Shown: positions 8,909-13,568 of the stretch, one piece after another | Layout: each line of letters begins with the position of its first letter | How positions within the stretch are numbered: position 1 is the first letter of the stretch | Notes under the pieces: generated by a model | Database searches by the model: none | What the model was told of the DNA's origin: nothing | Seen by the model: only the letters and a program-made list of their open reading frames with translations | Made by a program: the position numbers and the translations under genes | From: an uncultured Actinomycetes bacterium | Lineage (GTDB): Bacteria > Actinomycetota > Thermoleophilia > Miltoncostaeales > Miltoncostaeaceae | Assembly (NCBI GenBank): GCA_903866425.1 | Contig: CAIPNN010000002.1 | Span: 1-13,568, forward strand | Length of the DNA: 13,568 bases | Direction of reading: 5' to 3'

Positions 8909-9817
8909 AGGTGTCCTCCGGGTGGTGGGAACGGGAAGTTCCCGGTTGTCGATCAGTCGCGCCGGGCCCACGCGGGCGGCGACGCACAGCACGGACGGGC
9001 CATCGAGGCGCGTCCTGGGGATGAAGGTGTCGGGGTCGACCACCTTTGCGTACTCGGGCGCGCAGCGGGGCTCGGCCTGCATGGCCGCCATCGCGGCCTC
9101 TTCGAGGCGCGCGACATCCATTTCGCCTTCCTCTGCGAGCGAGGCGGCGTCGGCCAGGCCGCGCGACAGCACCACAGCGGCGGCACGGTCTTCAGGGCCC
9201 AGGTAGACGTTGCGGCTGCTCATGGCCAGGCCGTCCGCCTCACGGACGATTGGGGCCACGATCATCTGGATGTCGTCCAGATGCAGGTCGCGCATCATGC
9301 GGCGGATCACGGCAACCTGCTGGGCGTCCTTCTGGCCGAACACCACGCGGTCGGGGCGCACGGCGGTGAGCAACTTGGCCACGACGGTGGCCACGCCGCC
9401 GAAGTGGTGGGGCCGCACGGCGCCCTCAAGCCCTTCCGCCGGGCCCGTGATGTCGACGGCGATCGCGAAGCCCTCGGGGTAGACGTCCTCGACCGAGGGC
9501 GCCCACACCAGTTCGGCGCCGGCCTCGGCGGCAAGGCGCAGATCGCGATCCTCGTCGCGCGGGTAGGCCGCCAGGTCTTCGGTGGGGCCGAACTGCGTGG
9601 GGTTGACGAACAGCGACACCACCACGGCGTCGCCTGCGTCGGCACCCACGCGCATCAGCGAGAGATGCCCCTCGTGAAATGCGCCCATGGTGGGCACAAG
9701 CGTCACGTGACGGCCGCTCGCGCGGAGGGCGGCAACGGCCTCCCTGAGTTCGGGAACCGTGCGGACCACTGCGGGTCGCGGGGCGTTGGAGTGTGAGTCG
9801 GCGGCGTTCGCTGTCAT
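8510..9817 (-). CDS. Bifunctional PanC-PanD fusion: pantoate--beta-alanine ligase / aspartate 1-decarboxylase
   Basis: One uninterrupted frame of 435 residues holds two enzymes. Residues about 16-296 are PanC, which joins pantoate and beta-alanine with ATP: PTMGAFHEGH (42-51), FVNPTQF (70-76), FGQKDAQQ (160-167), MSSRN (199-203) and the C-terminal ARLIDN (286-291). Residues 309-435 are PanD, the pyruvoyl enzyme that makes beta-alanine from aspartate: SKIHR with K314, NYVGS with the self-cleavage pair Gly329-Ser330, ARFETYAI with R359 and Y363, NGAAA (377-381). The linker is about 12-15 residues. If processed normally, the chain splits into residues 1-329 (PanC plus PanD beta chain) and 330-435 (alpha chain). 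An internal GGAGG and in-frame GTG may also yield free PanD. The ATG at 9817 was chosen for lack of better; it has no clear Shine-Dalgarno sequence, and the first 15 residues are not conserved in PanC. Confidence 0.93.
   Translation of the reverse strand: MTANAADSHSNAPRPAVVRTVPELREAVAALRASGRHVTLVPTMGAFHEGHLSLMRVGADAGDAVVVSLFVNPTQFGPTEDLAAYPRDEDRDLRLAAEAGAELVWAPSVEDVYPEGFAIAVDITGPAEGLEGAVRPHHFGGVATVVAKLLTAVRPDRVVFGQKDAQQVAVIRRMMRDLHLDDIQMIVAPIVREADGLAMSSRNVYLGPEDRAAAVVLSRGLADAASLAEEGEMDVARLEEAAMAAMQAEPRCAPEYAKVVDPDTFIPRTRLDGPSVLCVAARVGPARLIDNRELPVPTTRRTPVPRARMMLKSKIHRATVTDANLNYVGSITVDRDLLDLADIREYEKVSVLNINTGARFETYAIDGPRGRGDVCLNGAAARLAHPGDLVIILTYAEFEESELVDGYEPTVVHVNSRNEVTELVEDMVPVMWDVD
8915..8919 (-). 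promoter_or_regulatory. Internal Shine-Dalgarno sequence at the PanC/PanD boundary
   Basis: GGAGG on the minus strand lies 6 bases before the in-frame GTG at 8908. It is a better ribosome-binding sequence than those in front of panC or panB, and it sits exactly in the linker between the two enzyme domains. Confidence 0.6.
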
Positions 9818-9861
9818 CGTGAAGCGGCGTGTGCCAGACCTCGATGAGGGAACGCGCAGGG

Positions 9862-9894
9862 CGACGCACCCACTGAATTCAATGGGCTGCGCCG
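9862..9894 (-). other. RNA hairpin in the probable 5' leader of the pan operon
   Basis: In minus-strand RNA, CGGCGCA-G-CCCATT pairs with AGTGGG-TGCGTCG around a GAATTC loop: 13 base pairs with one bulged G. Two positions that are A-C mismatches on the plus strand are G-U pairs on the minus strand, which favours a structure in pan-sense RNA. It ends 44 bases before the panC ATG. Two smaller stems lie just upstream in the transcript (9899-9903 with 9910-9914, and 9913-9916 with 9920-9923, mutually exclusive by 2 bases). A palindromic protein-binding site is the alternative. Confidence 0.45.
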
Positions 9895-9955
9895 AACCGG
9901 ACTCGCTCCAGTCCCCATCGGGGGTACCAGGCTTCTCGCCGTGCTCGGATGCGGC

Positions 9956-9985
9956 AATCTAGACCGCCAGAGGGCGATGTAACAA
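9956..9985 (-). promoter_or_regulatory. Candidate sigma70-type promoter of the pan operon
   Basis: On the minus strand TTGTTA (9985-9980) and TAGATT (9961-9956) are separated by 18 bases. They match the -35 and -10 consensus at four of six positions each. A start about 7 bases downstream (near 9949) would give a leader of roughly 130 bases before the panC ATG, containing the hairpin at 9862-9894. No closer promoter to panC was recognised. Confidence 0.4.
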
Positions 9986-10025
9986 GTGCTTGCGGAATGG
10001 TCGCCCGAACGTCCGGTCCCGCCCG

Positions 10026-10031
10026 TAGCCT
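10026..10031 (+). promoter_or_regulatory. Possible -10 element of the uracil-DNA glycosylase / t6A operon
   Basis: TAGCCT (TAnnnT) ends 9 bases before the ATG at 10041, giving a start within about 3 bases of the start codon. No matching -35 and no Shine-Dalgarno sequence were found. The spacing is slightly longer than for the other leaderless candidates here. Confidence 0.35.
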
Positions 10032-10040
10032 CACCTGCTG

Positions 10041-10691
10041 ATGAGCGACGCTGCCGTTCGTGCGCAGGCCCTTGAGCGACTCCACGATTCGCTGCGTCAG
10101 TGCACGCGTTGCGCCCTTGCCGAAGGACGCACGAATGTGGTGGTGGGCAGCGGAAATCCGGACGCCGACCTGATGTTCGTGGGTGAGGCCCCGGGCGCCA
10201 CCGAGGATGAAACCGGCGTGCCGTTCGTCGGCCGTGCGGGCCAGCTGCTCGACTCCCTGCTTGAGGGCATCGGGCTTTCCCGCGACCAGGTCTTCATCGC
10301 CAACGTGCTCAAGTGCCGCCCGCCCGGTAACCGCGACCCGCAGGCGGCCGAGATCGAGGCCTGTCAGGGGTACCTGGCAGAGCAGGTGTCGCTGGTGCGA
10401 CCACGCCTGGTCTGCACGCTTGGCAACTTCGCCACCAAGCTCATCTCGGGCAGCCCCGATGGCATCAGCACCGTGCACGGGGTGGTGCAGCAGGTCGAGT
10501 TCGCGGGCGTGCCGTTCACGCTGTACCCCGTGTTCCATCCTGCCGCCGCGCTCTATACGCGGGCCATGCTCGGCACGCTGCAGGACGACTTCGCCCGCAT
10601 CCCTGAACTCATCGGCACCTCCGCACCAGTCGCGGTGGCCGCGGCACCGGCTGCAGCCGACGATGCCTCGTCGCAGATGGGGCTCTTCTGA
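10041..10691 (+). CDS. Family 4 uracil-DNA glycosylase (iron-sulfur type)
   Basis: The 216-residue protein removes uracil from DNA to start base-excision repair. The family 4 marks are visible: four Cys for a 4Fe-4S cluster at C21, C24 (QCTRC), C92 (KCRPPGNR) and C108; motif GEAPGATEDETG (48-59), which carries the activating acidic residue; and HPAAA (166-170), the DNA-intercalation motif. The catalytic domain ends near residue 190. A flexible Ala/Pro-rich tail of about 25 residues follows and ends in QMGLF, which resembles the bacterial sliding-clamp binding pentapeptide QL(S/D)LF. The gene opens the plus-strand operon; tsaE starts 5 bases after its stop. A phage-polymerase-related annotation is sometimes given to this family, but the motif set here fits family 4 UDG. 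Confidence 0.93.
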   Translation: MSDAAVRAQALERLHDSLRQCTRCALAEGRTNVVVGSGNPDADLMFVGEAPGATEDETGVPFVGRAGQLLDSLLEGIGLSRDQVFIANVLKCRPPGNRDPQAAEIEACQGYLAEQVSLVRPRLVCTLGNFATKLISGSPDGISTVHGVVQQVEFAGVPFTLYPVFHPAAALYTRAMLGTLQDDFARIPELIGTSAPVAVAAAPAAADDASSQMGLF

Positions 10692-10696
10692 CAGCC

Positions 10697-11164
10697 GTGC
10701 CCGAGATCACCACCACCGACGCAGACACCACCGAGGCGCTTGGCGCAGGCATTGCCAACCTGCTGGGTCCCGGAGACATCGTGCTGCTGCGAGGCGATCT
10801 GGGGGCCGGCAAGACCACGCTCGTGCGTGGCGCAGCGCGTGCGCTGGGGGTGGAGGGGCCGGTGACGAGCCCCACGTTCACCATCGCAAATCAGTACGCC
10901 GGGCGCGTGCCGGTGGCGCATCTCGACGCCTGGCGCCTGGGTGACCCCGACGACGAGGAGATCGGGCTGGCGCTCGAGGCCATCGGCGACGAGGGCGTCG
11001 CATTCATCGAGTGGCCCGACTCGATTGAGGGCGGGCTGCCAGACCCCCGGGTACGGGTGGACATCGATCACGGTGGCGGCGACACCCGGGTGATACACGT
11101 GGCGGGGTGTGACGCCGCAACCGACGCAGCACTTGAGGCACTGGTTGATCACCTTCGCGCTTGA
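10697..11164 (+). CDS. tsaE: tRNA threonylcarbamoyladenosine biosynthesis ATPase TsaE
   Basis: The 155-residue protein is TsaE (YjeE family), the P-loop ATPase that resets the TsaB-TsaD complex during synthesis of t6A at position 37 of ANN-decoding tRNAs. Walker A is GDLGAGKTT at 33-41. TSPTF (57-61), HLDAWR (75-80) and FIEWPD (103-108) are the remaining family motifs; the third is commonly D-x-Y-R, here with Trp. The GTG start lies 5 bases after the glycosylase stop and gives a normal-length N-terminus. The last 20 bases overlap the start of tsaB in another frame, so the genes are translationally coupled. Confidence 0.95.
   Translation: MPEITTTDADTTEALGAGIANLLGPGDIVLLRGDLGAGKTTLVRGAARALGVEGPVTSPTFTIANQYAGRVPVAHLDAWRLGDPDDEEIGLALEAIGDEGVAFIEWPDSIEGGLPDPRVRVDIDHGGGDTRVIHVAGCDAATDAALEALVDHLRA
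11135..11138 (+). promoter_or_regulatory. Ribosome-binding site that fixes a TTG start for tsaB
   Basis: GAGG inside the end of tsaE lies 6 bases before the TTG at 11145. The TTG yields MITFALDTA, the standard start of TsaB; the ATG at 11109 would add 12 unconserved residues and has no such site. Confidence 0.6.
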
Positions 11165-11834
11165 CACCGCCACGCCCACGCCGGTTCTCGCACTGTGTGG
11201 CGACGACGGCCCCATCGCCGAGCTGTGGCTGGGGCAGACGCCGGGTGGCGGGCGCCGCGTGCTCGAGGCCGCGCATCACCTTTTCGGGTCGGCCGGGGTC
11301 GCCGTGACCGACGTCGACGAGATCGTGGTGGGCGTGGGCCCCGGTGGCTTCACCGGTATCCGCATCGGCATGGCGACCGCGATGGGCCTTGGGCAGGCGC
11401 TCGGCATCCCGGTGCATGGCGCATCGAGCCTCGAGGCGCTGGCGGTGGGAGGCGTGCTGGTGCGTGAGGGCGACGAGCTGGTTGCGGCAGTCATCGACGC
11501 CCGGCGCCGCGAGGTGTTCGCCGCCGTGTATCGCGAGGGTCCCGACGGTGCGCTCACCGAGGTGATTGCACCTGCGGCCTGGGCGCCTGCCGACTTTGCC
11601 GCGGCGGCCACTGCCGCCGGGCCTGCCGTACTGGTGGGGGATGGTGCCGCGCTCGTGCCCGCCACTGAGGGGCTGCGTGTGGCGGCCGGCGACGCACCGC
11701 ACCGCATCAGCGCGCTGGCGTTGGTGCACCGCGTGCGCACGGCAGGCCCGCTGCCCGTGCAGCCCGCCTACCTGCGCCTGCCCGATGCCGAGGAGAACCG
11801 GCTCAAGCGCATCGCCGAGGGGGCAGGCGCGTGA
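11145..11834 (+). CDS. tsaB: tRNA threonylcarbamoyladenosine biosynthesis protein TsaB
   Basis: The 229-residue product is TsaB, the inactive ASKHA-fold partner that dimerises with TsaD and is needed for t6A formation. The first strand ITFALDTATPTPVLAL (2-17) and the family signature GVGPGGFTGIRIGMATA (63-79) are clear; the remainder (for example VIDARRREVFAAVY) fits the second half of the fold. I place the start at the TTG at 11145 rather than the upstream ATG at 11109 because of the ribosome-binding site and the family N-terminus. It overlaps tsaE by 20 bases, and its TGA stop shares GTGA with the rimI start. Confidence 0.93.
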   Translation: MITFALDTATPTPVLALCGDDGPIAELWLGQTPGGGRRVLEAAHHLFGSAGVAVTDVDEIVVGVGPGGFTGIRIGMATAMGLGQALGIPVHGASSLEALAVGGVLVREGDELVAAVIDARRREVFAAVYREGPDGALTEVIAPAAWAPADFAAAATAAGPAVLVGDGAALVPATEGLRVAAGDAPHRISALALVHRVRTAGPLPVQPAYLRLPDAEENRLKRIAEGAGA

Positions 11835-12313
11835 CCAGCCCCAAGGCCCCCGCCACGCCGCGCACGAAGGTGCGCCTTGCCCGTGAGGACGACCTCACTG
11901 CCATCTACGGAATCGAGCAGCGCAGCAACCCGGTGCCATGGACGCGGCAGCTCATCGCCAGTGAACTTTCGCGTGCTGAGGGCGTGATGCTGGTGGCCAC
12001 CGAGGGACGCGACGTGGTGGGGTACATCGCATGCGCGGGCCAGGCCGACTGCTGGCACGTGCTGAACGTCGCCGTCGACCCCGGCTGTCGTGGCCGCGGG
12101 GTGGGTGCGGTGCTGGTTGATGGGGCTATCGCCGCGCTCGACGGGCGCCCGTACCGGCGGTACACGCTCGAGGTGCGGGTGTCCAACGAGCCCGCAATCC
12201 GTCTGTACCGCAGCCGTGGATTCGTCGATTCGGGCGTGCGCCCGCGGTACTACTCCGACAATCAGGAAGACGCGCTCATCATGTGGCGCGAGCCTTCGGA
12301 GGGTGCCGCGTGA
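11831..12313 (+). CDS. rimI: Ribosomal protein S18-alanine N-acetyltransferase (RimI), GNAT family
   Basis: The 160-residue protein has the GNAT acetyltransferase fold: VRLAREDDLTAIYGIE (14-29), the pyrophosphate-binding loop RGRGVG (88-93), LEVRVSNEPAIRLYRSRGF with E114 and Y126, and the RimI-type ending YYSDNQEDALIM (140-151). RimI acetylates the N-terminal Ala of ribosomal protein S18 in E. coli; in actinobacteria its target range is less certain. The position between tsaB and tsaD is a standard arrangement and supports the name. Start and stop overlap both neighbours by 4 bases (GTGA each time), so translation is coupled throughout. The first 12 residues (TSPKAPATPRT) look like a disordered extension. 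Confidence 0.92.
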   Translation: MTSPKAPATPRTKVRLAREDDLTAIYGIEQRSNPVPWTRQLIASELSRAEGVMLVATEGRDVVGYIACAGQADCWHVLNVAVDPGCRGRGVGAVLVDGAIAALDGRPYRRYTLEVRVSNEPAIRLYRSRGFVDSGVRPRYYSDNQEDALIMWREPSEGAA

Positions 12314-13332
12314 GCGACCCGGTGCTCGCAATCGAGACGTCGTGTGACGAGACCGCCGCCGCGGTGGTCGATGGCCGTCGCATCCTCAGCAACGTGGTGG
12401 CGTCGCAGGCGGAGCTGCACTCGGTGTACGGCGGCGTGGTGCCCGAGGTCGCCGCGCGTCATCACCTCACCACCGTCAACGCCGTCGTTGACCAGGCACT
12501 CGCCGACGCCGGTCTCACGCTCGCTGACATCTCGCGCATCGCAGTCACCCGCAGGCCGGGGCTCATCGGTGCGCTTCTGGTGGGCGTGGCCACCGCCAAG
12601 TCGCTGGCGTACGCCACCGGCAAGGATCTGGTGATGGTTGATCACCTGCACGGCCACATCGCCGCCACGTGGCTTGAGCCCGTGGCGCTTGACCCCCCGT
12701 TCGTGGCGCTCACGGCATCGGGCGGCCACACCCGGCTCGATCTGGTGGAGAACTACGCAGCGCCAGTGCTGCTGGGGCAGACCCTCGACGATGCTGCGGG
12801 CGAGGCCATCGACAAGGGCGCCCGCCTGCTGGGCATTCCGTATCCGGGCGGCCCGGGGCTGGAGGCGCTGGCCCGTGAGGGCGATGCCGGTGCGTTTGAC
12901 TTCCCGGTGGGGCTCAAGGGACGTGGTCCGAGCGCCGACTTCTCGTATGCCGGTGTGAAGACGGCCCTGCTGTACGCGGTGCGCGAACTGGGCGAGGAGG
13001 GCACCACCGCCCGCCGTGCCGATCTCGCGGCGTCCTATCAGGAGGCCATCGTGCGTCCGCTGGCCGACAAGCTGATGCGCGCCGCTGATACCCACGGGGT
13101 GCCGGCGGTGTCGATCGGGGGCGGTGTCGCGGCAAATGGGCGACTGCGCGAACTGGTGACCGAGGGCGCCGCGGACCGCGGTTTGCAACTTGCGATTCCC
13201 GATCGTGCCCTTTGCACCGATAATGCAGCAATGATCGCCGCCGCCGCCGCATTCACGCCGATCATCGCGTGGCCCGACTTTGTGGGTGAGGACGCCATTG
13301 CCACCGCGCCTCCGGGGGGCATCGCCGCATGA
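12310..13332 (+). CDS. tsaD: tRNA N6-adenosine threonylcarbamoyltransferase TsaD
   Basis: The 340-residue protein is TsaD (Kae1/YgjD family), which transfers threonylcarbamoyl from its AMP derivative to A37 of tRNA. Motifs: LAIETSCDET (6-15), SQAELHSVYGGVVPEVAARHH (split: SQAELHSVY and GGVVPEVAARHH, to residue 52), metal ligands H112 and H116 (DHLHGH), TASGGHTRL (135-143), FSYAGVKTAL (211-220), IGGGVAANGRLR (269-280) and metal ligand D304 (CTDNAAMIA). Residue 82 is Arg in VTRRPGLIG, where the family normally has Gly-Pro-Gly. The GTG at 12310 shares GTGA with the rimI stop and gives the normal N-terminus; the upstream in-frame ATG at 12283 would add nine odd residues. The stop shares ATGA with the next gene. 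Confidence 0.96.
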   Translation: MSDPVLAIETSCDETAAAVVDGRRILSNVVASQAELHSVYGGVVPEVAARHHLTTVNAVVDQALADAGLTLADISRIAVTRRPGLIGALLVGVATAKSLAYATGKDLVMVDHLHGHIAATWLEPVALDPPFVALTASGGHTRLDLVENYAAPVLLGQTLDDAAGEAIDKGARLLGIPYPGGPGLEALAREGDAGAFDFPVGLKGRGPSADFSYAGVKTALLYAVRELGEEGTTARRADLAASYQEAIVRPLADKLMRAADTHGVPAVSIGGGVAANGRLRELVTEGAADRGLQLAIPDRALCTDNAAMIAAAAAFTPIIAWPDFVGEDAIATAPPGGIAA

Positions 13333-13568
13333 GCCGCGCTCGCCGTCGAAGCGTGCGTCTGAGCAGGCGCATGAGCGTGGCAATTGCCGCTGGTGTGGCG
13401 GTGCTGGTGCCCACCGTCGTGATGGCAGGTATCGGCGCCACTGACAGCCAGCCCGCAGATGCGGTGCTCGCCGCCACGGCGTGGCATGACTGGGTATCGG
13501 GCCATCGCACCCCGCAGGTCGTGGCCACTGACGACACCGAGTCGGCAATCATCATCCTCGACGGGGCG
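13329..13568 (+). CDS. Exported or membrane-anchored protein, N-terminal 80 residues (cut by window end)
   Basis: An ATG overlapping the tsaD stop (ATGA, 13329-13332) opens a frame that runs off the window. The visible part has a strongly basic start (MSRARRRSVRLSRRMS), a hydrophobic segment (about 17-36, VAIAAGVAVLVPTVVMAGIG) with A-x-A-like spacing absent, then an extracytoplasmic stretch with WHDWVSGHRTPQVV and SAIIILDG. This looks like a signal peptide or signal anchor followed by a propeptide-like region. The pattern W...P-Q-V...ILD recalls the propeptide of subtilisin-like (S8) peptidases that follow tsaD in some actinobacteria, but this is a weak recollection and no catalytic residue lies in the window. 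Tight overlap suggests it belongs to the tsa operon. Confidence 0.7.
   Translation, partial: MSRARRRSVRLSRRMSVAIAAGVAVLVPTVVMAGIGATDSQPADAVLAATAWHDWVSGHRTPQVVATDDTESAIIILDGA

Larger units (their letters stand above)
9818..10040. other. Divergent intergenic region between panC-panD and the uracil-DNA glycosylase gene
   Basis: These 223 bases are the longest gene-free stretch in the window. They hold the candidate pan promoter and hairpins on the minus strand, and a possible -10 for the plus-strand operon near its right end. Small open frames are present (for example a 26-codon ATG frame from 9883), but none has a ribosome-binding site or recognisable product. Confidence 0.7.

Noticed and set aside
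8579..9796. A 405-codon plus-strand frame opposite panC-panD
   Set aside because: Composition is that of an antisense shadow (His/Gly/Arg/Val-rich), no ribosome-binding site, and the minus strand has full catalytic motifs.
9883..9962. Small 26-codon frame or small RNA gene in the pan/udg gap on the plus strand
   Set aside because: No ribosome-binding site or promoter on that strand, and no product or conserved feature recognised.
10005..10018. Possible LexA/SOS box before the uracil-DNA glycosylase gene (CGAAC-N4-GGTC)
   Set aside because: Only one half-site is good; the other departs from GTTCG at several positions, so it is not distinguishable from chance.
12262..13548. A 428-codon minus-strand frame opposite tsaD
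   Set aside because: Shadow frame with no motif; tsaD on the plus strand is certain.

Overview
The window is about 13.6 kb of high-GC DNA that reads as an ordinary chromosomal segment of an actinobacterium-like organism. Several traits support this: GTG and TTG starts are frequent, genes overlap by 4 bases (GTGA, ATGA), several genes have a TAnnnT -10 hexamer only 6-7 bases before the start codon (leaderless style), and FumC and UvrA look actinobacterial. A deep-branching class such as Thermoleophilia is possible, but that is inference. No mobile element, CRISPR array, rRNA or tRNA gene was seen.

Layout. 1-480: C-terminal piece of a FUSC-type membrane protein. 477-965 (-): Fur-family metalloregulator, convergent with it. 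1010-3868 (+): UvrA. 3865-4335 (-) and 4385-4954 (-): two small, probably paralogous lipoproteins. 4978-7657 (+): M20 metallodipeptidase followed by class II fumarase, closed by a 17-bp perfect hairpin terminator. 7728-9817 (-): pantothenate operon, in which pantoate--beta-alanine ligase (PanC) and aspartate 1-decarboxylase (PanD) are one reading frame, followed by an overlapping panB. 9818-10040: divergent intergenic region with a candidate pan promoter and hairpin-rich leader. 10041-13568 (+): family 4 uracil-DNA glycosylase, tsaE, tsaB, rimI, tsaD and the start of an exported or membrane-anchored protein, tightly packed as one apparent operon.

How the genes work together. PanB makes ketopantoate. 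PanD makes beta-alanine, which PanC consumes, so the fusion joins two successive steps of vitamin B5 synthesis. No ketopantoate reductase gene is in the window. TsaE, TsaB and TsaD are three of the proteins for the t6A modification of ANN-decoding tRNAs, and RimI is their usual genomic companion. UvrA and the uracil-DNA glycosylase are separate DNA-repair functions.

The most interesting region is 8510-9985. The panC-panD frame is continuous, yet it contains a well-spaced GGAGG followed by an in-frame GTG exactly at the PanD boundary, which suggests that fused and free PanD could both be made. Upstream, a hairpin whose two mismatches become G-U pairs only in pan-sense RNA suggests a structured leader. 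Second in interest are the compact leaderless-type promoters and a C-terminal sliding-clamp-like motif on the uracil-DNA glycosylase.
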